This document shows, in pieces, positions 41,068 through 49,980 of a DNA stretch of 64,000 bases. How positions within the stretch are numbered: the stretch's first letter is position 1; every line of letters starts with the position of its first letter. The position numbers and the translations under genes are program-made. This stretch comes from a bacterium (GTDB lineage Bacteria > UBP6 > UBA1177), in assembly GCA_017538365.1 (NCBI GenBank), contig JAFYIZ010000044.1:1-64000 (forward strand), written 5' to 3'. The notes beneath the pieces are model-generated. The model worked only from the letters and a program-made list of their open reading frames with translations. It ran no database searches and had not been told where the DNA came from.

Positions 41068-41809
41068 TTCTAAGCCTTTCGCCGAATGAAGCGGGGAGAC
41101 GCAACTCCCTTATTTTATTGATCGTAAGCTCAAAATCGTATTCGACTCTGTGATATTTAAGAAGCTGTTTGTCAGTATCGTATGAAACAAAACTCGACCT
41201 GGGATCTCCGTCACGCGGCTGACCTACCGATCCGCAGACACACACTACCGGATTCGGAAGAGTCGAAATATCAATTTCGCCACCCGAAATATTGAGCTCG
41301 ACAGACTGATTGTTGCCAGTCAGAAGAAAAAGATTGGTATAGTGGCTGTGACCCAGGAAATTCACTTTCTGCAGGAACGGAGCAACGTCGTAAAGGCGGT
41401 TAACCCCTCTGCAGTTAAAAATATAGTCGTATCTTTCAGGCATTCTTGGCGAGCCGTGCGAAAGAAGACAGCGCGCCGCATCATCAACGTGGATGTATTT
41501 CAAACGGTCAAGAAATGCGAACTGATCGTTTGTCAGAATATCGGTTGTCCAGTTGATTACATACCTGACAGCATCGTAATAATCGTTGATATCGGTCTTT
41601 CCGACAATGCCGGCATCGTGGTTGCCAAGCACTCCGAAATCAACATTTTCTTTAAGAATATCAATAGTTTCTCCCGGCCACGGACCATAACCTACAGCGT
41701 CGCCGGAAAAAAGAATCGCATCGGGCTTGATGTTCTCTCTGATCTCTTTCATAACCGCTTCCAAAGCGGGAAGATTTGAGTGGACATCGCCGATGACTAC
41801 GATCTTCAT
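41057..41809 (-). CDS. Calcineurin-like metallophosphoesterase (YfcE/ApaH-type superfamily)
   Basis: 250 residues. All metallophosphoesterase motifs are visible: VVIGDVHSN (D8, H10), LFSGDAVGYGPWP, LGNHDAG, LLSHGSP and FLGHSHY. Such enzymes cleave phosphodiesters or nucleotides with two metals; substrate cannot be read from the motifs. It lies 3 bases after phoH and overlaps lipB, in an operon headed by a Ser/Thr kinase. Cytoplasmic, no signal peptide. Confidence 0.92.
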   Translation of the reverse strand: MKIVVIGDVHSNLPALEAVMKEIRENIKPDAILFSGDAVGYGPWPGETIDILKENVDFGVLGNHDAGIVGKTDINDYYDAVRYVINWTTDILTNDQFAFLDRLKYIHVDDAARCLLSHGSPRMPERYDYIFNCRGVNRLYDVAPFLQKVNFLGHSHYTNLFLLTGNNQSVELNISGGEIDISTLPNPVVCVCGSVGQPRDGDPRSSFVSYDTDKQLLKYHRVEYDFELTINKIRELRLPASFGERLRNGC

Positions 41810-41812
41810 CGT

Positions 41813-43141
41813 CTACAGAAGCTCCGCAGCGGCGTTTGCAAGTGCCGAACGCTCGCCTTTTTCAAGAGTTATATGACCTGCAAGGGCAAGGTCTTTAAAA
41901 CGGTCGACAATGTAGCTCAGACCGTTGTTTGACTCGTTCATGTACGGGTTGTCGATCTGGAACGGGTCGCCCGTAAGAACCATTTTCGTGTTTTCGCCGA
42001 CTCTCGAAACGATTGTTTTGATCTCGTGCGGAGTGAGGTTCTGCGCCTCGTCGACGATGATAAACTGCTCGGGAATGCTCCTGCCGCGGATATAGGTCAG
42101 AGCTTCGACTTCGATTACCTTGCTGGACATAAGCTCGTTCATTTTGCCGACGCTGTTCATGTCGTGATCTGCAAGAAGATATTCCAAATTGTCGAAAACG
42201 GGCTGCATCCACGGTTTAAGCTTTTCGTCAATCGTGCCTGGCAAAAATCCGATGTCCTTTCCCATCGGATAGATCGGCCTTGCAACAAGCATTTTCGTGT
42301 ATTTTCCCTCTTCAAGGCACTTCTGCAGACCTGCCGCGATAGCAAGAAGGGTTTTCCCCGTTCCAGCCGTTCCGATAAGGCTAACGAGTTTTACCCTGTC
42401 GTCCATCAGAAGGTCTAAAGCAAGTCTCTGAGCGAAGTTTCTCGCCTTGAGCCCCCACACTTCCTTGAACTGTTTGAGCGGAACGATCGCCTTTTCAAAC
42501 GGATCAACTTTGACAGTTGCCGTGTGCTGCTCGCCGATTTCTGCATCAACGAGCTTGAAAAACTGGTTCGCGTGAGCCGTCTCGAAAGGAGTTCCCACCA
42601 AAGAATCAAGCGGGATTTTTTTCTCTTCAAAAATACGGTCGATAAACGCCCCTTCGATGCTCATTGTTTCGTATCCGGTCGGGAGTTTGTTGAAGTTTAC
42701 CGTATCGTTTCTGTAATTTTCAGCTTTAATGCCGTAAACGTCGGCTTTGATGCGGAGATTGACGTCCTTGCTTACGAGAACAACCTCTCTGTCGGGGTTG
42801 TCTTTCGTGATTTTGTAAGCGGCGCACAGAATTACGTTGTCGGCATAACCTGAAGCGAGTTTTGCACCAGGGAGCTCGAATTCTCCAGTGATGTCTATCC
42901 TTATCGAACCTCCGCTCGGAAGCGCGACACCGTCAAGAAGGCTTCCCTGCTGGCGGAGTTCCTCGATGTGACGCGCAAAAGCACGGGCTGCAAGACCGAC
43001 CTGATTCATATCTTTTTTGAATTTGTCGAGCTCTTCGATAACTACGATCGGAACGACGATGTCATGTTCGTCAAAATTAAAAATAGCTTTCGGATCGGAA
43101 ATCAGAACATTCGTGTCAAGGACAAAAATCTTTTTAGCCAT
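41813..43141 (-). CDS. PhoH-family ATPase with N-terminal PIN nuclease domain
   Basis: 442 residues in two domains. The PIN domain (1-150) has FVLDTNVLISD, VVIEELDKFK, and SGYADNVILCAAY with the acidic residues of a ribonuclease site. The PhoH ATPase (about 225-440) has LIGTAGTGKTLLAIAAGL, ARPIYPMGKDIGFLPGTIDEKLKPWMQP, FIIVDEAQNLTPHEIKTI and LTGDPFQIDNPYM. The PhoH2 group is linked to RNA unwinding and cleavage. It overlaps the Ser/Thr kinase gene by 8 bases and is followed by the phosphoesterase after 3. Confidence 0.95.
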   Translation of the reverse strand: MAKKIFVLDTNVLISDPKAIFNFDEHDIVVPIVVIEELDKFKKDMNQVGLAARAFARHIEELRQQGSLLDGVALPSGGSIRIDITGEFELPGAKLASGYADNVILCAAYKITKDNPDREVVLVSKDVNLRIKADVYGIKAENYRNDTVNFNKLPTGYETMSIEGAFIDRIFEEKKIPLDSLVGTPFETAHANQFFKLVDAEIGEQHTATVKVDPFEKAIVPLKQFKEVWGLKARNFAQRLALDLLMDDRVKLVSLIGTAGTGKTLLAIAAGLQKCLEEGKYTKMLVARPIYPMGKDIGFLPGTIDEKLKPWMQPVFDNLEYLLADHDMNSVGKMNELMSSKVIEVEALTYIRGRSIPEQFIIVDEAQNLTPHEIKTIVSRVGENTKMVLTGDPFQIDNPYMNESNNGLSYIVDRFKDLALAGHITLEKGERSALANAAAELL

Positions 43142-44648
43142 TATCCACCTCCTGTTTAAGGTTCAAATTGACCGTCATATCCTTGTCAAGCGTGACCGCC
43201 ATAGGTTTTATCGAGTAATCTTCGTATTCAAAACCGAGAATTATCACTTCCGATTCTTTTCTCGGCAGCTTCTTCGTGCAGGGCGTTTTGCAGATCGTTT
43301 TGCCGTTTTCGTTGTTGAAAACCCTGACACCGGGAATATTCGAATTTACCGTAAGTTTCATCATCGGAACGCTTTTTTTGCCGTTTGCAAGCGTTTTTTT
43401 CGGCTGCTCGACCGGTTTTTTCTCCGGTTTTTCCTTTTCGTTTTCAACGGCTGCGTTTTTCGGAGTGTCATACTTCGAAAGCTCGGTGCGTTCAGCCATC
43501 ATCGGAGGATTCTGCTTTCTGAAGAAAGTATAAGCCGCAATTCCCGCTACGATCAAAAGAAGGCAGACAACCACGACCTTGAGAACCGTTCCGGAAGAAC
43601 GGTTTTCCATCGAAATGTGCTTTACCTTTTCATCCTGCGACGAATTGAGCATTCTGATTATCTCTTCGCTCGAAATCATGTCGGAAGCAGGATTCATGCT
43701 TCTGACGGTTCCCGAATTGAAAAGGAATGCGAGACTGATTTTTTCTTCCAGATTGTGTTTCAGGTAAATATTTTTCAGATCGTTGAGAAGCAGCATCATC
43801 GTGCCGTATCTGTTGAAAGGCTTCTTTTCGAGGCACTTCATTATCAGCGCATTGACATCTGAAGGAATGTCGGGGTTTACATTGCTCGGCAGCTCAGGAA
43901 ATTCATACTGGTGTTTGTGCAGTATTTTCATGTAGTTGTCATCAAAAAAAGGAAGTCTGCCAGTCAGCATTTCATACATGATGACGCCGAGAGAATAAAT
44001 GTCGGAAGCTGGCTCGACACTCTCTCCGGCAGCCTGTTCAGGCGACATATACTCCGGAGTTCCGAAAATCGCGCCCGACTTTGTCAAAGTGCGCAGACGC
44101 TCGTCCGGTTTCGCATCGGCCTGGAGAATTTTCGAAATGCCGAAATCAACGATTTTGACAAAAGGATAGTTGCCGTCCTTGTTTGTCAGAAGAATATTTT
44201 CAGGCTTGAGATCACGGTGGATTATTCCTTTTCCGTGCGCCGAATAAAGCGCTACAGCTATCTGGGAAGCCACCGAAACGGCGAATTCAAGCGGAAGGAC
44301 ATGCTGTTCCTTCATAACGTCGGCAAGAGAACGGCCTTCGACATACTCCATGACAAAATAAGCGTTTCCCTCTTCGGTGTAGCCGAAATCGGTGACGTCG
44401 ACAATGTTATCCTGGCCTATATTCGATGCCGCGATAGCTTCGCGTTTGAACCTTTCGACCGTGTCTTTGCGCTTACTCTGCTCGTAGTGCAGGATCTTGA
44501 TTGCGACTTTTTTCCGCAAAATCTCGTGCTCGGCGAGGTAAACGCTTCCCATGCCGCCGGTGCCTACGAGTTTGATTATTTTATAACGGTCGTTTATCAC
44601 CGTTCCTATATACTTTTCTTCAAAATCAGCAGTAATATTCGTTATCAA
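43134..44648 (-). CDS. Membrane Ser/Thr protein kinase (second copy)
   Basis: 504 residues. Hanks-type kinase domain (about 20-290): LVGTGGMGSVYLAEH, VAIKILH, IHRDLKPENILL, IVDFGISK, GTPEYMSPEQ and DIYSLGVIMYEMLTG. A membrane helix (about 355-377, VVVVCLLLIVAGIAAYTFF) leads to a Pro/Lys-rich linker and a PEGA-like outside domain (VNSNIPGVRVFNNENGKTICKTPC, MTVNLNLKQ). It differs from the kinase at 14671 by the standard HRDLK loop. It heads a six-gene operon and overlaps phoH, so it may sense the envelope and act on the neighbouring enzymes; targets unknown. Confidence 0.94.
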   Translation of the reverse strand: MITNITADFEEKYIGTVINDRYKIIKLVGTGGMGSVYLAEHEILRKKVAIKILHYEQSKRKDTVERFKREAIAASNIGQDNIVDVTDFGYTEEGNAYFVMEYVEGRSLADVMKEQHVLPLEFAVSVASQIAVALYSAHGKGIIHRDLKPENILLTNKDGNYPFVKIVDFGISKILQADAKPDERLRTLTKSGAIFGTPEYMSPEQAAGESVEPASDIYSLGVIMYEMLTGRLPFFDDNYMKILHKHQYEFPELPSNVNPDIPSDVNALIMKCLEKKPFNRYGTMMLLLNDLKNIYLKHNLEEKISLAFLFNSGTVRSMNPASDMISSEEIIRMLNSSQDEKVKHISMENRSSGTVLKVVVVCLLLIVAGIAAYTFFRKQNPPMMAERTELSKYDTPKNAAVENEKEKPEKKPVEQPKKTLANGKKSVPMMKLTVNSNIPGVRVFNNENGKTICKTPCTKKLPRKESEVIILGFEYEDYSIKPMAVTLDKDMTVNLNLKQEVDNG

Positions 44649-44695
44649 AACTTCCTCTCACAAAACATTCAAAAACGGAATTTAGCCAAATAAAA

Positions 44696-45805
44696 TCAAT
44701 AAGATACCGTTATATCATCAAGATAGAAACCGCTGGCCTCATCGGATTCGTCGCTCGTAAAACGGAAACCGATATCGACGACCTCTCCCTTAAACGGGGA
44801 AAGATCACCTGTAAACTTGTAGTATTGGGTTCCGAGCTGTTTCGTAATTTTCGTCTTGTGGTTGTCAAGCGCTGCAAGCGGCGAAGAAGGAGTGTCTGCG
44901 GAAAGAGCGACACCGCTATCGACAAGTTCCCAAACATCTTCGCTTTTCTTCACGACGACTTCGACATAATCAAAAGGCGAATAGCCGTTTCCGATAAGAT
45001 CGACCCATGCATAGAACGTTATTTCGGGCTTTCCTGCCGGCGGAATCTTCATCGAATCTTCGTAATAAAACAGATCCTTGCATTTGGCCGGATAGTTACC
45101 CTCAAGATTGGTCGCCGCGACATTCCCGCCGCCGTGAGCTTCTCCGGGACCGCTAACCGGAGCACCTATTTTCCAGCACGGATTTTCTTCAGAAGCTGGA
45201 ACTATCTTCCATTTTGCACCGCTGTCCTCGAAATCCTCTGTCATAAGGGTTTTGCCGAGAGGAATGTCGTTACTCGAAGTATCGGCATCGTTGTCGCTGA
45301 CGGTATCGGTGTTATGGTCTTCAGTATCGGAAGTATCGGAATCGGCATTGTCGTTGTCGTTTGTATCCGGATCGTCGGAATCAGGAATTTCAGTGTCACC
45401 GTTGTCATTGTTACCCCAGTCAGACGACGCAGCTTCGCACTCGCCTGATGCCAGATTGCACTTAGGATAATTCGGATCCATGCAGTCGCTGTTGGAAGAA
45501 CAAAAAACGACCTCAGCCTCCTTATTAGTTATGCAGAAACCTTCGCTCTCCTTACACTTCCAATTTTTGGGACAATCAGCCTGACTTGTGCAGAGCTGCC
45601 TCTTTTTGCAGTAATAAACAAGCGTTCCGAGTTGCTCATCCTGCTTCGGATTTTCTAAATCGCAGTAAGAATAATGATCGCAGTCAAGGTTCGAATTACA
45701 GTTTGTTTTTGCCTCAACTTCCGGATCTTCATCCTCTGAACAGGAAACGGCAAAAACAAGGGAAACGACTGAAATCAGAAACAAAAACAAGAACTTTTTC
45801 TTCAT
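44696..45805 (-). CDS. Surface lipoprotein with Cys-rich and beta-sandwich-like domains
   Basis: 369 residues. Lipobox AVSC (Cys22) follows a signal peptide. A Cys-rich region with two similar units (CNSNLDCDHYSYCD, CTSQADCPKNWKCKE, CSSNSDCMDPNYPKC) leads to an Asp-rich linker (about 125-180, DNDNADSDTSDTEDHNTD). The C-terminal half (MTEDFEDSGAKWKIVP ... DDITVSY) looks like a MAM or jelly-roll type binding domain. It is bounded by its own promoter and shares layout with the lipoproteins at 21762 and 54586. Function unknown; carbohydrate or protein binding at the surface is inferred. Confidence 0.82.
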   Translation of the reverse strand: MKKKFLFLFLISVVSLVFAVSCSEDEDPEVEAKTNCNSNLDCDHYSYCDLENPKQDEQLGTLVYYCKKRQLCTSQADCPKNWKCKESEGFCITNKEAEVVFCSSNSDCMDPNYPKCNLASGECEAASSDWGNNDNGDTEIPDSDDPDTNDNDNADSDTSDTEDHNTDTVSDNDADTSSNDIPLGKTLMTEDFEDSGAKWKIVPASEENPCWKIGAPVSGPGEAHGGGNVAATNLEGNYPAKCKDLFYYEDSMKIPPAGKPEITFYAWVDLIGNGYSPFDYVEVVVKKSEDVWELVDSGVALSADTPSSPLAALDNHKTKITKQLGTQYYKFTGDLSPFKGEVVDIGFRFTSDESDEASGFYLDDITVSY

Positions 45806-45836
45806 TTTTCACTCCTGAAAAAATTAAGTCTGGCTA

Positions 45837-45864
45837 TTCTAATAATATAAGGAAAAATTTCAAC
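45837..45864 (-). promoter_or_regulatory. Promoter for the Cys-rich lipoprotein
   Basis: On the minus strand TTGAAA (45859-45864), a 16-base spacer and TAGAAT (45837-45842) lie 31 bases before the ATG at 45805, just behind the pal stop. Confidence 0.6.
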
Positions 45865-45893
45865 TATTCGGGGAAAATTTTCTACCGCAGGAA

Positions 45894-46628
45894 CTAGTTT
45901 TCGCGTTTGAATTCAGCTCTTCTGTTTTTGAACCAAGCTTCTTCATTAGAAGCAGGATCGACGGGAAGTTCTTCACCGTAGGAAACGATTTTTATTCTCT
46001 CACCATCAATACCGGCCTGTATCAGTTTGTTTTTGACTTCCAGCGCTCTCTTTTCACCGAGCGAAAGGTTGTAGTCGTTGCTGCCGCGTTCGTCTGCGTG
46101 ACCTTCGATTCTGACAACTCTTTCGGGGAAATTCATCATCCACTGAGCCATAAGATCTATCTTCGGGAGATCTTCTTCGAGAACGGCGTACTGGTTGTAT
46201 TCAAAGTGAACGACCTGGAAATCCATTTCGGGATTCTTCGGATCGGCAGTCGTATCAGCCTCATCAGTCGAAGCGACATTTTCCTCTTTGATGGTGCCGT
46301 CGTCCTCGCTGTTTTCCTTTCCGTCTTTCTTCATGCACTCATCCGGATGTTCACGGTAATACTTTGCGATCGCGTCGCTTTTTTCCTTGACGGCGTTGAA
46401 AAGTTCCTTCGCCTTGTCGTAATTTTTGTTGTTGATCTCTTCACGAGCCTGTCTCAAAAGCTCTTCGGCAGCGAGATAGTTCTCTCTGTCGCAGTCCTTG
46501 CCGCCTTCAGCATCGGCAAAAGCCTTTTCGGCAAGTTCCCTTTCATCTTTCGGAGGATTGCCTGCGCAGGAACAAAGCACTGTAAAAACAAAAACCGCTA
46601 TTGCACAAAAATTGAAAATCTGTTTCAT
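45894..46628 (-). CDS. pal: Peptidoglycan-associated lipoprotein Pal
   Basis: 244 residues. Lipobox LCSC (Cys21), then a helical acidic region (about 25-135, longer than in E. coli Pal) and the C-terminal OmpA domain with [41 protein letters not shown] and [10 protein letters not shown], the meso-diaminopimelate-binding fold. It tethers the outer membrane to peptidoglycan. It is last in the tolQRAB-pal block, 12 bases after tolB. Confidence 0.95.
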   Translation of the reverse strand: MKQIFNFCAIAVFVFTVLCSCAGNPPKDERELAEKAFADAEGGKDCDRENYLAAEELLRQAREEINNKNYDKAKELFNAVKEKSDAIAKYYREHPDECMKKDGKENSEDDGTIKEENVASTDEADTTADPKNPEMDFQVVHFEYNQYAVLEEDLPKIDLMAQWMMNFPERVVRIEGHADERGSNDYNLSLGEKRALEVKNKLIQAGIDGERIKIVSYGEELPVDPASNEEAWFKNRRAEFKREN

Positions 46629-46640
46629 ATCTCACCTCTC

Positions 46641-47942
46641 TTAATTAGTTTCTGCCGGAGACCACGAAGGCATCTGCACTTCGCCTTCACCCGAATAAAC
46701 CGCGATCTGTTTCGTTCCGCTTACATTGGAAAGGAAAAGTTTGCTTTTACCGCTTCTGTTTGAAGAGAAACCGATAATTTTGCTGTCGGGCGAAAATGTC
46801 GGAGACTCGTTTTTCCCCTGATTCTGCGTGATTCTGCTGATCTGTCTCGAAGCCAGGTCAATTATAAAAAGATCGAACTGGTACTTTTCGTCACGGCCGC
46901 TGAATGCAACTTTTGTTCCGTCCGGACTGTATTCCGGGTCCTGATTGTAGTTTCCCTGCTCGGTCAGCCTTTCGACTTTGTTGAGGTCGGAAAGAGACAT
47001 TCTGTAAATCTGCGGATTTCCCGATCTGCCGGAAACAAAAACGATTTCCTGACCGTTCGGGCTTACGCTCGGAGCGGCGTCGATTTCGGAATTAACTGTC
47101 AGTCTCTTGAGTTCATTCGTCATCGTGTCGAGCGAATAAATCTCAGAGTTTCCGTCTTTCGAAAGGCAGAGCGCGATAGTTTTGTTGTCGGGATAAGCGC
47201 TTGCGGAAACATTGAGTCCGTCATACGCAGATACAGTCTTTATCTGCGATGTTTTGAGATCGTAGGAATAAAGATTCGGATTGTTCTTTTCGTGGCTTGT
47301 GAAGAAAATCTTGCTACCGTCAGCCGACCATTCTGGAAGAAGGATCGTTTTCGACGTGGAATAGAGTTCTTTTCTGCCCGAACCGTCGAAATTCGTGACT
47401 ACGAGCGAGTATTTTTCACCCGTTTTTTCAACAAACGCGATTTTCGAGAACATGAAATTCATCTCTTCTCCGGTAAGCAGTTTGATGACTTCGGCTGCAA
47501 AGCGGTAAGCCGACTTTTTAGCCAGAGCAGCCTTCGAGCTGTACTTTTTCTGAATGAGCGCTTTTCCCTTCGCGACATCGAAAAACGCAAGCTCAAGCTC
47601 TACATCGTCTTTACCCTTTATCGTTCCTTTGATGAGACCGTTGGCACCGACATCAAGCCACGCTTTGAAGTTAACCGCTTTGAATGCCGTTTCGGGTTTT
47701 TCAAGAAACGACTTTTTATCTAGGACTTTAAAATATCCCGTAATATCAAGCACTTTTTCTATAGCAGAAGAAATTTCCGAAGCGTGTGCCGCATCAGCTC
47801 CGTCAAGAACCGCAAGCGGGGAAACAGCCATGTTGTACTCGGCAACAGCACCGTCTTTTACCTCAACCTGAAGCTGGGCAAAAAGATTAAAGCAAGCAAA
47901 AATCACCGCGGTAAGGGTGATCAATCTGAAGTGAACGGACAT
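46641..47942 (-). CDS. tolB: Tol-Pal system periplasmic protein TolB
   Basis: 433 residues: a signal peptide (1-22), the TolB N-terminal domain (to about 160, VSPLAVLDGADAAHASEISSAIEKVLDITGYF), and a six-blade beta-propeller with repeated DGSKIFFTS, PNGQEIVFVSGRSGNPQIYRM, PDGTKVAFSG and PDSKIIGFSSNRSG motifs. TolB relays between TolA and Pal. It starts within the end of the TolA/TonB-like gene (overlap 22 bases). Confidence 0.96.
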   Translation of the reverse strand: MSVHFRLITLTAVIFACFNLFAQLQVEVKDGAVAEYNMAVSPLAVLDGADAAHASEISSAIEKVLDITGYFKVLDKKSFLEKPETAFKAVNFKAWLDVGANGLIKGTIKGKDDVELELAFFDVAKGKALIQKKYSSKAALAKKSAYRFAAEVIKLLTGEEMNFMFSKIAFVEKTGEKYSLVVTNFDGSGRKELYSTSKTILLPEWSADGSKIFFTSHEKNNPNLYSYDLKTSQIKTVSAYDGLNVSASAYPDNKTIALCLSKDGNSEIYSLDTMTNELKRLTVNSEIDAAPSVSPNGQEIVFVSGRSGNPQIYRMSLSDLNKVERLTEQGNYNQDPEYSPDGTKVAFSGRDEKYQFDLFIIDLASRQISRITQNQGKNESPTFSPDSKIIGFSSNRSGKSKLFLSNVSGTKQIAVYSGEGEVQMPSWSPAETN

Positions 47943-48772
47943 TCAAAACCCTCCTTTAATACAAGTTTCTTCAAATTCTTATCGTCAGGCAAAGGAAGCT
48001 TTCCGGTTTTTTTGACGGCTTCGATTACCGAACTGTCGTAAACAGAATTTCCCGATGAAGCCTTGATTTTGATATCGTAAACTTCACCGCTGAAAGTTAT
48101 CTTGAAATAGATTTTTGTCATAAGTTTTTTACGCTCGTCAGCTGAGATTATACTCGGAATATTCCAGTTTTCCTTAATCTTTTTACTGACTTGTCTTGCA
48201 TACATATTTGCTTTGAGCGCAAGTGCCGGATCTGTAACGTCACCGTCGTCGACTCCGTCTTTAGCTCCTTCCTTGCTCTCTTCCGCACGGGCGTCGCGCT
48301 TGATTTTTTCCATGACGTCGCCGGCCAGAAGCTCATCAAGAGACGAAGGCTTTTTCTTTTCCTCTTTCGGCTGTTCCTCAGGTTTCTTCTTTTCGGCCGG
48401 TTTAGGCTCTTCCTTCGGCTTCAGCGAATTTTCCTTTCCTTCGGGCTTAGGCTTCGGTTTAACTTCGGCTTTTTCCTCTTTTTTAGGCTCTGTTTTCTGA
48501 TCTTTTTTCTCCGATTTCGGGGCAGGTTTCGGCTGGGTTATACGCGGCAGCAGCTTTTTGTCGCGCTCTTCTCCCAGTTTCACGAGCTTTGCCTGAACGA
48601 TTTCGAACTCGATTTTATGGCTGTCGGCAAACCAGAGACCGCTTGCAAAGAAAATCAGAACGAGAATATGCACTGCAAGCGACCCTACGGAACATCCGAG
48701 GAATGTTTTCCGGCTTACTCCGCCGGAATTTTTCCCGAAAATAAATGATCCGTTCCTTACATTGCCCGCCAT
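47921..48772 (-). CDS. tolA: TolA/TonB-family protein of the Tol-Pal system
   Basis: 283 residues. One membrane anchor (about 25-48) precedes a Lys/Pro/Glu-rich rod (about 75-155, with repeated KPEEKPKP-type sequence) and a C-terminal TonB-like domain (KIYFKITFSGEVYDIKIKASSGNSVYDSSVIEAVKKT). The periplasmic rod is short and proline-rich in the TonB manner, not the long Ala/Lys helix of enteric TolA, but position between tolR and tolB assigns the Tol role. It couples proton flow in TolQR to the outer membrane. Confidence 0.85.
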   Translation of the reverse strand: MAGNVRNGSFIFGKNSGGVSRKTFLGCSVGSLAVHILVLIFFASGLWFADSHKIEFEIVQAKLVKLGEERDKKLLPRITQPKPAPKSEKKDQKTEPKKEEKAEVKPKPKPEGKENSLKPKEEPKPAEKKKPEEQPKEEKKKPSSLDELLAGDVMEKIKRDARAEESKEGAKDGVDDGDVTDPALALKANMYARQVSKKIKENWNIPSIISADERKKLMTKIYFKITFSGEVYDIKIKASSGNSVYDSSVIEAVKKTGKLPLPDDKNLKKLVLKEGFECPFTSD

Positions 48773-48777
48773 GCCGG

Positions 48778-49227
48778 TTACTCCTTCTCCAAAGGTTCAG
48801 TAACAAGGTTGATGTTGTTGATACCGGCTTTTTTCATTATAGCCATGACCCTGACAACGTAACCGTAGGAAAGATCTCGGCTCGCATGAAGGTATATCTC
48901 CTTTTTTTCCTGCAGAAATGCGTTGGTCTTGAGCTTGACCTCAAGTTCTTTGAGCGGAACTTCTATCGGCGGCTTCACGTCGCTTACGAATATCCTGTTG
49001 TCAGCCTCTGTTTTACCGCTGAAAATCCTGACAATGAACTTGTCTTTCGGGCTTTCTATGGGAATTGTCTCCGTCTGCGGAAGGTCAAGGTCGACACCCT
49101 GTTCGATAAGCGGTGCCGCGACCATGAAGATTATCAGAAGCGTAAAAACGATATCAACCATCGGAGTGATGTTCATCTCCGCGCGGACATTTCTTTTCCG
49201 CGGTTCTTCCATTCCGTAATTCGCCAT
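48778..49227 (-). CDS. tolR: Tol-Pal system protein TolR (ExbD family)
   Basis: 149 residues with one membrane helix: MNITPMVDIVFTLLIIFMVAAPL carries the family's protonatable Asp. The periplasmic part includes IYLHASRDLSYGYVVRVMAIMKKAGINNINLVTEP. It forms the proton channel with TolQ. It starts on the last base of the tolQ stop and ends 5 bases before tolA. ExbD assignment alone would be possible; tolB and pal in the operon favour TolR. Confidence 0.94.
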   Translation of the reverse strand: MANYGMEEPRKRNVRAEMNITPMVDIVFTLLIIFMVAAPLIEQGVDLDLPQTETIPIESPKDKFIVRIFSGKTEADNRIFVSDVKPPIEVPLKELEVKLKTNAFLQEKKEIYLHASRDLSYGYVVRVMAIMKKAGINNINLVTEPLEKE

Positions 49228-49949
49228 CAGACGTTGCTCCTTTTGATCTGATTAAGGAAATCTGCCGAAATATTCATCGCTTCGTTCTCGAATTTCTGAA
49301 GGCGCGCATTGAAGTAGTTGAAAGCTACCGATGCAGGGATCGCTGCGATAAGTCCGAACGCCGTTGTTACAAGCGCATCTGAAAGGTGTGGAGCAATCGA
49401 ACCGAGCGTCGCACTGCCTGTTTTTCCGATTTCCTGGAATGCGTTCATGATGCCGTAAACAGTTCCGAAAAGACCGATGAAAGGAGAAGCCGTCGCAGTC
49501 GTCGCCAGAAATGAAAGTCCGTTTTCGAGAAGCTGTATTCTTACGTGGGTTTCGCGTCTCATCGCCCTGTCAACGTTTGCAGTAAGTTCGTCGACCTTTC
49601 CGCCGATAAGGACGATTCCTTTGTCTTCCCAGCTTTCCTTCGTCTCTTTAAACTCAGCGTAACCTGCCGCAAATACCGATGCGACCGGAGATTTTACCAA
49701 AGCCGCAGTTTTGGAGGAAACATCCTGAAGATCTTTGTTTTTCCAGAAAATATCGACAAATTTAGCCGTTTCTATCGTGGCAAGCCTGTATTGAATGAAC
49801 TTCGTGACGATTATCGCCAGCGAAATCACGCTTGCCAGAATGAGAACCAGAAGCATGATATTTACAAGCAGTGAAGAATTTTTCATCGTTTCGGCAAGAT
49901 TAAGACCTGACGTGAGCGTAGTTGCCGCAAAATTAAGATTGATGACCAT
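49227..49949 (-). CDS. tolQ: Tol-Pal system protein TolQ (ExbB/MotA family)
   Basis: 240 residues with three membrane helices: about 28-52, then a pair in TATASPFIGLFGTVYGIMNAFQEIG and PHLSDALVTTAFGLIAAIPASVAFNYF, the conserved MotA/TolQ/ExbB block. Start ATG 49949 has GGAGG five bases ahead; a TTG just before it is too close to that site. It is 31 bases after rseP and first of the Tol genes proper. Confidence 0.94.
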   Translation of the reverse strand: MVINLNFAATTLTSGLNLAETMKNSSLLVNIMLLVLILASVISLAIIVTKFIQYRLATIETAKFVDIFWKNKDLQDVSSKTAALVKSPVASVFAAGYAEFKETKESWEDKGIVLIGGKVDELTANVDRAMRRETHVRIQLLENGLSFLATTATASPFIGLFGTVYGIMNAFQEIGKTGSATLGSIAPHLSDALVTTAFGLIAAIPASVAFNYFNARLQKFENEAMNISADFLNQIKRSNV

Positions 49950-49980
49950 CAAAGCCTCCGTATAAATTAAATTTCAAACC

